Source: Vulcanimicrobiota bacterium (GTDB taxonomy: Bacteria; Vulcanimicrobiota; Vulcanimicrobiia; Eremiobacterales; Eremiobacteraceae). Taken from it: a DNA stretch of 60,122 nt. This document shows positions 1-9,083 of this stretch, piece by piece. The notes beneath the pieces were generated by a model that saw nothing but the letters and a program-made list of their open reading frames with translations, was not told where the DNA came from and did not search any database. Both the position numbers and the translations under genes were made by a program. Position 1 is the first letter of the stretch, and each line of letters begins with the position of its first letter. The stretch is taken from positions 1-60,122 of the forward strand of contig JABCYQ010000018.1 in assembly GCA_013290125.1 (NCBI GenBank), read 5' to 3'.

Positions 1-268
1 AGAAGCGGAACAGCGAGCCGTTCTTACCGACACGCGTCTGAGTGAAGAGCACTGGACCCGCCGACGTCAACTTCACGGCGACGCCTATGATGATATACAG
101 CGGCGCGAGCGCGATGAGCAGCACGGCGCTGACGCAGATGTCGAGCGTTCGCTTCCATAGTATCCACCACTGCGGAACCGCGCGCCGCTCGACGAACGCC
201 ACCTTGGCCGGGTAACGCGGCTCGGCGTCGCGCGCGGCTTGCGGCAGTATGGCTGACGGCGTGCTCAT
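1..268 (-). CDS. Bacterial sugar transferase, N-terminal part (runs off window)
   Basis: This is the first 89 codons of a polyprenyl-phosphate sugar-1-phosphate transferase (PF02397, WcaJ/EPS type), which starts lipid-linked exopolysaccharide repeat synthesis at the membrane. A hydrophobic segment (about residues 47-64) follows the family-typical KRTLD. After it come KLTSAGPVLFTQTRVGK and the start of the core, matching the family pattern GPVLFxQxRxG. Its ATG overlaps the deoB stop (ATGA), so it is probably translationally coupled to deoB. The catalytic Asp/Glu/Arg part is outside the window. The linked deoB has no obvious role in polysaccharide synthesis. Confidence 0.85.
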   Translation of the reverse strand, partial: MSTPSAILPQAARDAEPRYPAKVAFVERRAVPQWWILWKRTLDICVSAVLLIALAPLYIIIGVAVKLTSAGPVLFTQTRVGKNGSLFRF

Positions 269-1422
269 ACGATCAGCGGCGTCCAGGGTTCGGTAATGCC
301 GAACGTCTGCAAGACGCGTTCGCCGACTTGAGAAAAGGAGTCGAGTTCGCCAAGTACGCGGCCGGCGACGCCAGGGCGGTAGTCGACGAGCGGCGTGAAC
401 TCGCGCGTGTGGTCGGTGCCTGAAGCCGTCGGGTCGCATCCGTGATCTGCCGTGATGAGCAATCGATCTCCCACATGCAGGCGATTCAAGAGCTGGGGCA
501 GCGCGCGGTCGAGTGCGATGAGCGCTTTTGCATAGCCGTCGGCATCGCGTCTATGCCCATACTTCGAATCGAAATCGTTGAGATTCGTGAAGCACAGGCC
601 GCCGGCTCCGTGGTCGAGCCACTCGAGCGTTCGGGCGATGCCCTCGGCGTTGTCGGCTGTTCGGCTCGCGGCCGCTATACCCTGGCAACAGAAGATATCC
701 TCGATCTTGCCGAGGCCGCACGTCGGAACGCCGGCGCGTTCTAGAGCGTCTAGTATGCTCGGGCGCGGCGGCGCGACCGCATAGTCGCGGCGGTTTGCGG
801 TGCGCTCGAACGCGCCGGGCGAGCCGCGAAATGGGCGGGCGATGACCCGGTTGACGCGATTGGGCGGCACGAGCATCGCGCGCGCTTGCTCGCACCACGA
901 CCAAAGAGTCGCAAGCGGAACGATGTCTTCATGCGCGGCGACCTGAAAGACCGAATCCGCAGACGTGTAGACGATCGGCCTTCCGGTGTTCATGTGTTCG
1001 CGGCCGAGCCGCTCGATGATCTCCGTACCGGATGCGGCCACGTTGCCGAGCACTTTTGCACCGGCGATCGCCTCGAAACGCTCGATGACATCTGGTGGAA
1101 AGCCGTTGGGATACGTCGGAAAGGCATTCCGGATGACGATGCCCATCATCTCCCAGTGCCCGGTGATCGTATCTTTTCCGGCGCTCGCCTCGAGCAATCG
1201 CGCGACCGTCGCGCTGGGCTGCGTCACCGCGGAGACGCCGGGAATCTTTGTGATGCATCCGAGACCGAGCGCCTCGAACGTGGGCAGCGCTAAACCGCCC
1301 GCCGCTTTTGCGGTGTTGCCGAGCGTGTTCGCGTTTGGCGAATCACCAAAGGTTGCGACGTCCGGCGCCGCGCCCACGCCCCCGGAATCGATGACGAGCA
1401 CGATCGCGCGGGCACGGGCCAC
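265..1422 (-). CDS. deoB: Phosphopentomutase
   Basis: DeoB interconverts (deoxy)ribose 1-phosphate and 5-phosphate in nucleoside salvage. The 385-residue protein has the alkaline-phosphatase-superfamily metal motifs: DSGGVGAAPD near the N-terminus, TGHWEMMG in the middle, and near the C-terminus TADHGCDPT followed by GTDHTRE. Its length is normal for the family. GTG is the start, directly abutting the TAA of the upstream secreted-protein gene. Its stop overlaps the sugar transferase start, so the three genes look co-transcribed. Confidence 0.95.
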   Translation of the reverse strand: MARARAIVLVIDSGGVGAAPDVATFGDSPNANTLGNTAKAAGGLALPTFEALGLGCITKIPGVSAVTQPSATVARLLEASAGKDTITGHWEMMGIVIRNAFPTYPNGFPPDVIERFEAIAGAKVLGNVAASGTEIIERLGREHMNTGRPIVYTSADSVFQVAAHEDIVPLATLWSWCEQARAMLVPPNRVNRVIARPFRGSPGAFERTANRRDYAVAPPRPSILDALERAGVPTCGLGKIEDIFCCQGIAAASRTADNAEGIARTLEWLDHGAGGLCFTNLNDFDSKYGHRRDADGYAKALIALDRALPQLLNRLHVGDRLLITADHGCDPTASGTDHTREFTPLVDYRPGVAGRVLGELDSFSQVGERVLQTFGITEPWTPLIV

Positions 1423-1806
1423 TTACCAATCCACTCTGACGTCGACCGAGCGCGTCGCATGCGCGCCATCGCGGCGCACCGCCGTGATGATCAGTTTCTG
1501 GCGGCCGATGGGCAGCGGAACGTTCGGAAGCTGCATCGAGAGGCGGAACTTTCCGATCGCGATACGCGGCACGCCCACGCGGATCGAGCCGACTTGCGCG
1601 GTCACGGCGGCCGCGTTGCTCGTTGTGATCACGCGGCCGGTGAAGAGGTCGCCGGGATGGAATTCGGTGGATGAGAGCGAGACCGAGACGATCTTCACCG
1701 GATCCGTGTCCGCGGCGAACGGAACGCCCGATGGGACGGGCTCCGGCGTCGCCGCTGTGAGAAACACCAGCGCCGCAAGCGCGCCCAAAAATTTCATCGC
1801 TGACAT
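1423..1806 (-). CDS. Small secreted protein of unknown function
   Basis: The product has 127 residues. A signal peptide is visible (about residues 1-19, MKFLGALAALVFL then AAT). The mature part is short and beta-rich (alternating hydrophobic stretches such as KIVSVSLSS and GRVITTSN), perhaps a single Ig-like or filament-like exported domain. I do not recognise a family. It abuts deoB with no gap, so it probably shares its message. A repeat cluster lies just upstream of its start. Confidence 0.6.
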   Translation of the reverse strand: MSAMKFLGALAALVFLTAATPEPVPSGVPFAADTDPVKIVSVSLSSTEFHPGDLFTGRVITTSNAAAVTAQVGSIRVGVPRIAIGKFRLSMQLPNVPLPIGRQKLIITAVRRDGAHATRSVDVRVDW

Positions 1807-1857
1807 GTTCTTCGTTTGGGCCTCCGCTTCCGGCTCGCTGATCTGGAGGGGCTTTTT

Positions 1858-1893
1858 GAAGGGGCCGACTTCACTGAAGGGGCCGACTTCACT
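1858..1893. repeat. Two tandem 18-base repeat units (partial REP arms)
   Basis: Two adjacent copies of an 18-base unit, GAAGGGGCCGACTTCACT, run straight into the left arm of the REPIN-like element that follows. Each unit is the first half of the arm without its palindromic return. This looks like local slippage or amplification of the arm's 5' half. Confidence 0.9.
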
Positions 1894-1960
1894 GAAGGGG
1901 CCGACTTTATGTCGGCCCGCGTTGTGTTTGCCAGGGCCGACATGAAGTCGGCCCCTTCAG
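1894..1960. repeat. REPIN-like element 1 (two inverted arms, 15-base spacer)
   Basis: The left arm (1894-1918) starts GAAGGGGCCGAC and ends GTCGGCCC. A 15-base spacer GCGTTGTGTTTGCCA (1919-1933) follows. The right arm (1934-1960) is the inverted copy ending GGCCCCTTCAG. The same architecture and a similar spacer recur at 9178, 22564, 32668 and 51306. It lies between the divergent secreted-protein gene and mfd. Confidence 0.9.
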
Positions 1961-2069
1961 ATTGACCTCTTCAATCTAACGTAAGTGTGGTAAAATGCGG
2001 TTCTAAACCAATAGGCCGGGTCGAGCGCGACCCGGCCACTGCCCATTTTGGAGACCGCATCCAGCCACG

Positions 2070-5000
2070 ATGCAAACCGGCGATCGTCTGCTCGACCTCT
2101 TCTCTTCCTCAACGCCGCTCGTCGGGGAGTTGCAGCGTTTCGTCCGCGCGCGTCTCAGCGTCGACGTCCTTGATACCGCGCAGGGCGCGAAACCGTTCGT
2201 CATCGCTTCCCTGTGGCGCGAGATCGGCGGCCAGATCATCGTCTGGTCTGGAATGCAGGAGTCGGCCGACCGCTTTGCTTCGGATTGCGCGTTCTATCTC
2301 GACCACCGCGGATCGCCGGTCTGGTCGATCGCGGCGCGCGACGAGATGTCGGATGCGCCGCTCAACCCGACGCTGCAGAGCGCGCGGATGGAAGCGCTCG
2401 CGCATCTAGCAGGCGGACGGCCGGGCGTTTTCTGTGTCGCGCACGAGGCGTTGCGCAGCACGGTACGTTCCCCTGACGACTTCAAGCGCGCAACTCGCCG
2501 GCTGCACGTGAGCGATACAATCGATTGGGAAGCACTGCTAGCCGATCTCGTCGCGCTGGGCTACGAGCGCGTCGACACGGTAGGCGCGGCCGGTGAGTTC
2601 GCGGTGCGCGGCGGAATCATCGACGTCTTTCCGCCGCTCTCGGATCTACCGTTGCGCCTCGAGTTTTTCGGCGACGTGTTGGAGAGCGTCCGCTCCTTCG
2701 CGCTCGCCGATCAGCGATCCGTCGGCGAAGAGAAGTCGGCGGTCATATCGCCCTGGTCCGATGGACCGGCTGGGACCACAGGTTGCGTCCTGGACTATGC
2801 GCCCGATGCGTTGGTCGTCGTCGAGGACCAGGACATGATCGCGGCAGCGGACAGCGCGCCGCTTGTCGAGAGCGGCGGCGATTCGATCATCGCGGCGGAT
2901 GACGATGATTCTGACCGTAGTAGGGCGAGCAACGCTCGCCCAAATGACGACGACGACGACGACGATGAGGACGAACCCAAAGACGATACGTTCACGCTCG
3001 CGGAGCTGGTCGGGCGAACGCAACATCGCGCCGTTGTTACGTTCCAGCCCGATATCGCCGGCGTCAGGATCGCACGCGCGGCGGACGAAAAGATCGCGGT
3101 GGGAGCCGGCATCGCGCCGCAATACGGACGCAGCGTTGAGCGCTTCGTCGACGACGTGCGAACGCGTATCGCCCGGGGCCAAACTGTCGCCATCGTCTCC
3201 GTGGGCCATCGGCGCGTGCGAGAAATGCTCGACGAAGCCGACATCGCCGTTGAATCGCGCGGTCGCGGACGGGTGATCGTCTCAGACGGCACGCTCGATG
3301 CCGGCTTTGTCATGGATCGCCTCAACCTGGCGGTGATCGGCGACGCCGAATTGTTCGGCCACTCGGCGCGGCGCCACAAGATGAGGGCCGCGAAGGAAGG
3401 CGTGCCGCTCAGTGAAGCCGACTTAAAAGCCGGCGAATATTTCGTGCACGCCAACCACGGCATCGGCCAGTATGTCTCGCTCGAACGTCTCACGATCGAC
3501 GACGTAGAGCGCGACTTCATGCTCCTGCGGTATCTCGGCGAAGACCGCCTTTACGTCCCCATCGATCAGATGCATCTGGTGCGCAAGTACGTCGCTTCCG
3601 ACGGTGCGGCACCGCGGCTCTCGAAGATGGGCGGCAGCGATTGGGCGCGCACACGCGCGCGAGTCAGAGAAGCCGTCGACACGATCGCGCAGGGTCTCGT
3701 CCGTTTGTACGCGGAACGCGAAACGGCGCAGGGTCACTCTTTTGCCCCCGACACGCCGTGGCAAGCGGAACTCGAAGAATCGTTCCCCTACGACGAGACT
3801 CCCGATCAGAGCAGCGCGATCGAAGCGGTCAAAGCAGACATGGAGCGGCCGCGGCCGATGGACCGGCTGATCTGCGGCGACGTCGGTTACGGCAAGACCG
3901 AAGTCGCGATCCGCGCCGCGTTCAAGGCGATCATGGATCGCAAGCAGGTCGCCGTGCTCGTGCCTACCACAGTCTTGGCAGCGCAGCACTTCCGCACGTT
4001 CTCCGATCGCTTCGCCGCCTTCCCCGTAAGGATCGGTCTGCTCTCGCGATTCCGCACGCGCGAAGAGCAGAAAGAGACGCTGCGCGAACTGCACGCCGGC
4101 GGCATCGACATCGTCGTCGGTACGCACCGGCTGCTGCAGAAGGACGTCGGGTTCGCGCGGCTCGGCCTCGTCATCGTCGACGAAGAGCAGCGCTTTGGCG
4201 TGATGCACAAAGAGCGCCTGAAAGAATTGCGCCGCTCCGTCGACGTGCTCACGCTCTCGGCCACGCCGATACCCCGCACACTGCACATGGCGATGGTGGG
4301 CGTGCGCGATCTCTCGCTCATCCAGACCGCGCCGGTCAACCGCGTCGCGATCAAGACCGTGGTCACGCCCGCGAACGACGCGGTGGTCGGTCAAGCGCTG
4401 CGGCAAGAATTCGAGCGCAACGGTCAGGTCTATTTCGTGCACAACCGCATCGAGACGATCTACGGCGTCGCCGCCGCATTGCAAGCGCTTGCACCGCGCG
4501 CGCGCATCGTCGTCGGACACGGGCAGATGAAAGAGGGCGAGCTGGAAAAGGTGATGGTCGCGTTCGTCAACGGCGAGTTCGACATGCTCGTCTCGACGAC
4601 GATCATTGAAAACGGTCTCGACATCCCCAACGTCAACACGATCGTCGTCAACAATGCGGATCGCTTTGGTCTGGCGCAACTCTATCAACTTCGCGGCCGA
4701 GTGGGGCGCAGCGCGCACCAGGCCTACGCATATTTTCTCCATCAGCCGCATCGCAAGCTCACCGTCGAAGCCGAGTCGCGGCTCGATGCCATCCGCGAAT
4801 TCTCGCATCTCGGATCGGGTCTACAGTTGGCGATGCGAGATTTGGAGATCAGAGGCGCCGGCAATCTGCTCGGACAGCGGCAATCAGGATTCATCGCGGC
4901 AGTAGGCTTTGAGACCTATTGCCAGATCCTTCAGGAAGCGATCGCGCAGCGCCGCGGGGAGCCGCAGCCGCAAGAGATTCCGCCGCCCGTCCTCGACCTG

Positions 5001-5414
5001 CGTGTCAGCGCGTACCTTCCGTCGGAATACGTCAAGGGCGCGGGTCAGAAGATCGACATGTACCAGCGGCTGGCCGCCGCCCGTTCGATCCCCGAAGTGG
5101 ACGCGGCCGGCGAGGAACTGCGCGACCGCTTTGGTCCGCTGCCGTCGCCCGTGGAGGCGCTGCTCGAACTGACGCGTGTGCGCGTACTCGCAGCGGCCAA
5201 AGGAGTCGAAAAAGTTGCACTCGAACAGCGGCGATTGACACTCGAGATCGGGCGACGGTTTTCATTCTCCGAACAAGCGCTTCCAGCGCTTACCGCCCTA
5301 ACCCGGGGAAACTTTCGTTTCACGCAGAGCGCGATCGTCATCCACCTGCCAACTTCGATGCAGGCGCGTGACGGCATGCTCGGCACCGTGCGCGAGATCC
5401 TGACCGCTCTTTGA
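2070..5414 (+). CDS. mfd: Transcription-repair coupling factor Mfd
   Basis: Mfd is an ATP-driven translocase that removes RNA polymerase stalled at lesions and recruits UvrA. The 1114 residues run as follows: UvrB-like N-terminal domain (to about 250), a very acidic linker, the RNAP-interacting CarD-like domain (about 452-512, KAGEYFVHANHGIGQYV), then the helicase. Walker A is near 603-610 (GDVGYGKT) and the DEEQ box is at 704-707. A C-terminal TRCF domain ends the protein. The linker (about 277-303) contains a palindromic repeat read in frame, then a run of Asp. The order mfd, a foldase, mazG, rqcP resembles the Bacillus mfd-yabN-yabO region. Confidence 0.97.
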   Translation: MQTGDRLLDLFSSSTPLVGELQRFVRARLSVDVLDTAQGAKPFVIASLWREIGGQIIVWSGMQESADRFASDCAFYLDHRGSPVWSIAARDEMSDAPLNPTLQSARMEALAHLAGGRPGVFCVAHEALRSTVRSPDDFKRATRRLHVSDTIDWEALLADLVALGYERVDTVGAAGEFAVRGGIIDVFPPLSDLPLRLEFFGDVLESVRSFALADQRSVGEEKSAVISPWSDGPAGTTGCVLDYAPDALVVVEDQDMIAAADSAPLVESGGDSIIAADDDDSDRSRASNARPNDDDDDDDEDEPKDDTFTLAELVGRTQHRAVVTFQPDIAGVRIARAADEKIAVGAGIAPQYGRSVERFVDDVRTRIARGQTVAIVSVGHRRVREMLDEADIAVESRGRGRVIVSDGTLDAGFVMDRLNLAVIGDAELFGHSARRHKMRAAKEGVPLSEADLKAGEYFVHANHGIGQYVSLERLTIDDVERDFMLLRYLGEDRLYVPIDQMHLVRKYVASDGAAPRLSKMGGSDWARTRARVREAVDTIAQGLVRLYAERETAQGHSFAPDTPWQAELEESFPYDETPDQSSAIEAVKADMERPRPMDRLICGDVGYGKTEVAIRAAFKAIMDRKQVAVLVPTTVLAAQHFRTFSDRFAAFPVRIGLLSRFRTREEQKETLRELHAGGIDIVVGTHRLLQKDVGFARLGLVIVDEEQRFGVMHKERLKELRRSVDVLTLSATPIPRTLHMAMVGVRDLSLIQTAPVNRVAIKTVVTPANDAVVGQALRQEFERNGQVYFVHNRIETIYGVAAALQALAPRARIVVGHGQMKEGELEKVMVAFVNGEFDMLVSTTIIENGLDIPNVNTIVVNNADRFGLAQLYQLRGRVGRSAHQAYAYFLHQPHRKLTVEAESRLDAIREFSHLGSGLQLAMRDLEIRGAGNLLGQRQSGFIAAVGFETYCQILQEAIAQRRGEPQPQEIPPPVLDLRVSAYLPSEYVKGAGQKIDMYQRLAAARSIPEVDAAGEELRDRFGPLPSPVEALLELTRVRVLAAAKGVEKVALEQRRLTLEIGRRFSFSEQALPALTALTRGNFRFTQSAIVIHLPTSMQARDGMLGTVREILTAL
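2915..2945. repeat. Class B palindromic repeat inside the mfd reading frame
   Basis: The palindrome GGGCGAGC (2923-2930), loop AAC, GCTCGCCC (2934-2941) is preceded by GACCGTAG and followed by CAAA. The same flanks occur at the intergenic copy beside eno (46531-46549, reverse complement). Here it is translated as mfd residues about 283-292 (R-S-R-A-S-N-A-R-P-N) without breaking the frame. Confidence 0.8.
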
Positions 5415-5451
5415 CGGCGATGGCGCGGCACGATTCTACAGGAGGTTTTTG

Positions 5452-6369
5452 ATGAATCCCACGCCCGCGATGGCCGCGATCCTCGCCGCAGGCCTGATCA
5501 CGACGGTCGCCGGCTGCGCAAGCAGCAAGCCCGTCATAACTGTCAACGGAACGGCGATCTCGCAAGCTGAGTTCGACAAGAAGCTTGAGTCGAACGTCCG
5601 TGCGAGCCAGCCCGTGCTCCAGCAGATGGTCGACAAGCTGCTCATCACCCAATATGCCGCAAACAACAACATCACGGCGAGCGACGCCGATGTGACCACC
5701 GCACTGAACAAGGTCGAGGCGAACTTCCCGGCCGGTCAGTTCGATCAAGTCCTCAAGCAGCAGGGCATGACGATGGACGACGCGCGCGACATCATCCGCG
5801 AGCAAGTGCTGCTCAAGAACGCCGTCGACAAAGATATCAAAGTCGACCAGGCGCAGATCGACGCATACTTGAAGACCAACAAGATGACCATGAACTCGCC
5901 GTCGCAAGTCCGCGTCCGTCACATCCTCGTGAAGACGCAGGCCGAAGCGATCATGATCGAACAGAAATTGAAGGGCGGCGCGGACTTCGCTGCGCTCGCG
6001 AAGCAATACTCGATCGACCCATCGAGCAAAGACAAGGGCGGCGAGCTGCAAGCGTTCGGTCCGGGCCAGATGGTGCAGCCGTTCCAAGACGCCGCGTTCA
6101 AGCTCAAGGTCGGCCAGATCAGCGCTCCGGTGCAGTCGCCGTTCGGCTGGCACGTCATCCAGAGCGAGCAGATCACGCCCATGACGCGCGATTCGATCGT
6201 CGCTGCGATTCAGGCACAACAGGAGCCCACCGCCACGACGAACCTGATCACAACGCTGCGTCAGCAGGCGAAGATCGACTACAACGATCCCACGTTCAGC
6301 GGATTGTTCCCGTCACCGCAGCCGTTGCCGCCGACGGGCGGCGCACCTGCCGCGACGCCGCACAGCTAA
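5452..6369 (+). CDS. PrsA/SurA-like peptidyl-prolyl isomerase lipoprotein
   Basis: This is a parvulin-type foldase, presumably acting outside the cytoplasmic membrane on exported proteins. The signal peptide ends in the lipobox VAGC, so the protein should be lipidated. An N-terminal SurA-like helical region (about 30-145) precedes the rotamase domain, which opens with VRVRHILVKT and ends with FGWHVIQ. The ATG at 5452 is chosen because AGGAGG at 5440-5445 is 6 bases upstream; a TTG at 5449 would be too close. A strong terminator follows the gene. Confidence 0.9.
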   Translation: MNPTPAMAAILAAGLITTVAGCASSKPVITVNGTAISQAEFDKKLESNVRASQPVLQQMVDKLLITQYAANNNITASDADVTTALNKVEANFPAGQFDQVLKQQGMTMDDARDIIREQVLLKNAVDKDIKVDQAQIDAYLKTNKMTMNSPSQVRVRHILVKTQAEAIMIEQKLKGGADFAALAKQYSIDPSSKDKGGELQAFGPGQMVQPFQDAAFKLKVGQISAPVQSPFGWHVIQSEQITPMTRDSIVAAIQAQQEPTATTNLITTLRQQAKIDYNDPTFSGLFPSPQPLPPTGGAPAATPHS

Positions 6370-6391
6370 CGCTCCCGAGTCATAAGGAACG

Positions 6392-6421
6392 GGCCGGCGT
6401 CAACGCCGGCCTTCTTTTTTT
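6392..6421 (+). terminator. Rho-independent terminator after the foldase gene
   Basis: A perfect 8-base stem, GGCCGGCG (6392-6399), with loop TCAA and CGCCGGCC (6404-6411), is followed by TTC and a long T run. It should end the mfd/foldase transcript before mazG. Confidence 0.9.
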
Positions 6422-6486
6422 CCAAGGATGACGTCGCGCTGCTGTTCGAAGGGCCGTCGCTGCCACCGCGTCAAAGCACAAGCGCG

Positions 6487-7680
6487 ATGCCGACCTTGAC
6501 GATTATCGGGCTTGGCCCGGGCGACGCGTCACTTCTGACGCTCGGCGGTCTGGCGGGCCTAGAGCAAGCCACGCGCGTCGCGTTGTGCGGCATCGCGCCC
6601 GACCTCGAAGAACATCTGCGCGCGCGGGGCATCCGTCTTGTAGCCGCTCCGTTTCACGGCACATCGCTGCTGCGCGGCGTACCGGAAGCGGTGGATGCCG
6701 CTGCCGATTTCGCTCTTCAGGGCGACGCGGCGCTCGGCGTGCCCGGACATCCGATGTTGGACGTGCCCGGTTTGCCGCACGTGCTCGCCGGCCTTGGACA
6801 GCGCGGCGTGCGCGTCCGCATGATCGCAGGTGTGCCGCGCGCGGCGCTCTCCGCGGCCGCCGCCACGCCGCTCTTGCCGTTGCCGCCGGTGGCGATCCAT
6901 CACACGTGGGATGAGCTTGTCGAAGTCATGGCGCGCCTGCGCGTCAGCTGCCCATGGGACAAGGAGCAGACGCACGAATCGCTGCTGCCGTACCTCGTCG
7001 AGGAAGCGCATGAAGTCGTGGAAGCGGTCGATGAGCGCGATCCAAAAAAGCTGAGCGAAGAACTCGGCGACTTGCTCTTGCAGATCGTCTTCCACGCCCA
7101 GATCGCGTCGGAAAAGGGTCAGTTCTCCGTGGCCGACGTCATCGACGCGCTCTCCAACAAGATGATCCGGCGGCATCCGCACGTGTTCGGCGATGCGCGC
7201 ATCTCCACGACGCAAGAGCAGATGAAGTCGTGGGAGCTGCTGAAGACGCAAGAAGCGTCGATCAAACACCGCGAGTCGCTGCTCGACGGCATTCCGAAGA
7301 GCCTCCCTTCATTGCTCGGCTCGCAGCGCATGCAGGAAAAAGCCGCGACCGTCGGCTTCGACTGGCCGCAGACCGACGAGATCGTGGCGAAACTGCGCGA
7401 AGAACTCGCCGAGCTTCACGCCGCGATGGCAGGCGAATCCCGCGACGCGATCCGCGACGAACTCGGTGACGTCTTCTTCACACTCGTTAATCTCGCGCGG
7501 CGGCTCGGCCTTGACGCCGAGGCGGCACTGCGCGGCGCGAATGCGAAATTCCGCGCACGCTTTGCTTCGATGGAGCGCTTCGCCGGCGGCGGTGCGACCG
7601 CGCTCGCGGGGCGCAGCCTCGAAGATCTGGACGCCTTGTGGCGCCGGGCGAAGGACCATGAGGCTGGACAAGTTTCTTAA
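6487..7680 (+). CDS. mazG: MazG nucleotide pyrophosphohydrolase with N-terminal methylase-like domain (YabN type)
   Basis: MazG hydrolyses (d)NTPs to monophosphates and pyrophosphate, a house-cleaning and stress role. The N-terminal 135 residues resemble a shortened tetrapyrrole (SAM) methylase fold (TIIGLGPGDASLLT start), as in Bacillus YabN. From about 140, WDELVEVMARLRVSCPWDKEQTHESL begins the first MazG repeat. Its EExxE...ExxD metal site is seen in EEAHEVVEA and SEELGDLLL. A second MazG half lies near the C-terminus. The 3' end overlaps rqcP by 23 bases. Confidence 0.93.
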   Translation: MPTLTIIGLGPGDASLLTLGGLAGLEQATRVALCGIAPDLEEHLRARGIRLVAAPFHGTSLLRGVPEAVDAAADFALQGDAALGVPGHPMLDVPGLPHVLAGLGQRGVRVRMIAGVPRAALSAAAATPLLPLPPVAIHHTWDELVEVMARLRVSCPWDKEQTHESLLPYLVEEAHEVVEAVDERDPKKLSEELGDLLLQIVFHAQIASEKGQFSVADVIDALSNKMIRRHPHVFGDARISTTQEQMKSWELLKTQEASIKHRESLLDGIPKSLPSLLGSQRMQEKAATVGFDWPQTDEIVAKLREELAELHAAMAGESRDAIRDELGDVFFTLVNLARRLGLDAEAALRGANAKFRARFASMERFAGGGATALAGRSLEDLDALWRRAKDHEAGQVS

Positions 7681-7918
7681 AGTGGCGCGCTTGGCCAAAC
7701 GGCGGACTGCGGCCAAAGATGCGCTCGACGCCGGGCGGATCGAATGCGGCGGACGCGCCGTGAAGCCGGCGCATGTCGTCAAGCCGGGCGACGAACTGCT
7801 GATACATTACGCGAGCCGCGATGTGCGCGTGCGCGTGCTTGCAGTTCCCGAGCGCGCCGGTGCCCGTGTGAAACCGGACGAGCTGTACGTGCTGCTGTCG
7901 GATGTTCCAGCTTCGTGA
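7658..7918 (+). CDS. rqcP: S4-domain RNA-binding protein, RqcP (YabO/Hsp15 family)
   Basis: The 86-residue protein is nearly all S4 domain (MRLDKFLKVARLAKRRTAAK, then GRIECGGRAVKPAHVVKPGD). RqcP binds the 50S subunit and helps RqcH add Ala tails to stalled nascent chains; Hsp15 is the alternative name in proteobacteria. RqcP is preferred because the neighbour upstream is the YabN-type mazG, as in Bacillus. Translation starts inside mazG and its stop overlaps the next gene's GTG (GTGA). Confidence 0.85.
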   Translation: MRLDKFLKVARLAKRRTAAKDALDAGRIECGGRAVKPAHVVKPGDELLIHYASRDVRVRVLAVPERAGARVKPDELYVLLSDVPAS

Positions 7919-9081
7919 CGGCGCACGCGCTGCCGGATCGCGCCACCGGTCCGCTCACAGTGGGAATGTTCTCCGACTCGTATCTGCCGGAGAAGAACGG
8001 CGTAGCCGCGTCCGTGGTGGTGGCCGCCCGCGCGCTGCGCCGGCGCGGCCATCGCGTGATCATCGTCGCGCCGGCGCACGACACGACCGCGGCAGATGAA
8101 CCCGATGTCTTCCGCTTCCACTCCGCGTCGTTCCCATTTTATCCGCAACTGCGCATGGCTTTTCCGCTTCCGGCGAAGCTGCTGACGTCTTTGCCGCATG
8201 TCCCCTTTGATGTCATCCATTGTCACTCGTTCTTCTTCGTGGGGTGCATGGGCGCATATCTAGCGCAACGGCGCAAGACGCCGCTCATCTTCACGTATCA
8301 CACCCGCTTCACACAGTACACGCACTATGTGCCTTTGCGGCCGGCGTTCACAGAATCGCGCTTCGTCTGGTTGTCGCGCGAGTTCTCGAACAGATGCGAC
8401 CGCATCATCGCGCCGACGCGCTTCACCGCCGACGAGCTCAACGGATACGGGGTCAACAAACCGATCGACGTCCTGCCGACGGGCGTCGACCTCTCCATGT
8501 TCGAGGGCGGCTGCATGCAATCCGAAACGCTTCGCGCGCGCTGCGGCGGGCCGATCGCTCTGTATGCGGGCCGGTTGGGCAAGGAGAAGAATCTCGATCT
8601 CGTGCTGGCGGCGTTCGCGCTCGTCGCGGAAAAGCTGCCGCGCGCGCGCCTTGTGATCGCGGGCGAGGGGCCATACGAAGCGGAGCTGCGCAAGTATGCG
8701 GAGTCGCTGCCGTGCGCGCCCTCCATCGAATTCACCGGCGCGCTCGAAAAGCCGGACCTCGGCGCGTGGTATCGCGCCGCCGATGCCTTCGCATTCGCGT
8801 CGACGACCGAGACGCAAGGGCTCGTGCTCGTGGAAGCGTTGTCGCACGGCGTGCCGGTCGTCGCGGTCGATTGCCCTGTATCGCGCGAAGTCGTCGGCCG
8901 CGGCGCCTCGGGCAGGCTCGTCGAGTGCACGCCCCAGGCGTTCGCCGACGGGTTGATCGAGATGCTGACGAGCACGGCTGTCGAACGCGCTTCGAACGCG
9001 GACGCCGCGCGCGTGGCAGCCGCGCCTTATGCGATGGATACGGTGGGCGAGCGCCTCGAAGCGATCTATTTGACGGTATAA
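7915..9081 (+). CDS. GT4 family glycosyltransferase
   Basis: The 388-residue GT-B glycosyltransferase has the N-terminal pattern FSDSYLPEKNGV, as in glycolipid mannosyl/glucosyltransferases (PimB/UgtP-like). The C-terminal GT4 signature includes YAGRLGKEKNLDLVLAAF, and TTETQGLVLVEALSHGVPVVA carries the EX7E-type site. The likely role is lipid-linked sugar transfer at the cytoplasmic face; the acceptor cannot be told. GTG 7915 overlaps the rqcP stop, while longer in-frame versions only read through rqcP. A repeat array begins three bases after its stop. Confidence 0.88.
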   Translation: MTAHALPDRATGPLTVGMFSDSYLPEKNGVAASVVVAARALRRRGHRVIIVAPAHDTTAADEPDVFRFHSASFPFYPQLRMAFPLPAKLLTSLPHVPFDVIHCHSFFFVGCMGAYLAQRRKTPLIFTYHTRFTQYTHYVPLRPAFTESRFVWLSREFSNRCDRIIAPTRFTADELNGYGVNKPIDVLPTGVDLSMFEGGCMQSETLRARCGGPIALYAGRLGKEKNLDLVLAAFALVAEKLPRARLVIAGEGPYEAELRKYAESLPCAPSIEFTGALEKPDLGAWYRAADAFAFASTTETQGLVLVEALSHGVPVVAVDCPVSREVVGRGASGRLVECTPQAFADGLIEMLTSTAVERASNADAARVAAAPYAMDTVGERLEAIYLTV

Positions 9082-9083
9082 AT

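Noticed and set aside
2646-3520. Antisense frames rich in Ser/Asp opposite the mfd acidic linker
   Set aside because: They come from reading the Asp-repeat codons on the other strand; no start context or homology signal.
3423-4808. 461-residue antisense frame across mfd
   Set aside because: It mirrors codon bias of the GC-rich mfd frame, has no family motifs, and mfd is unequivocal on the other strand.
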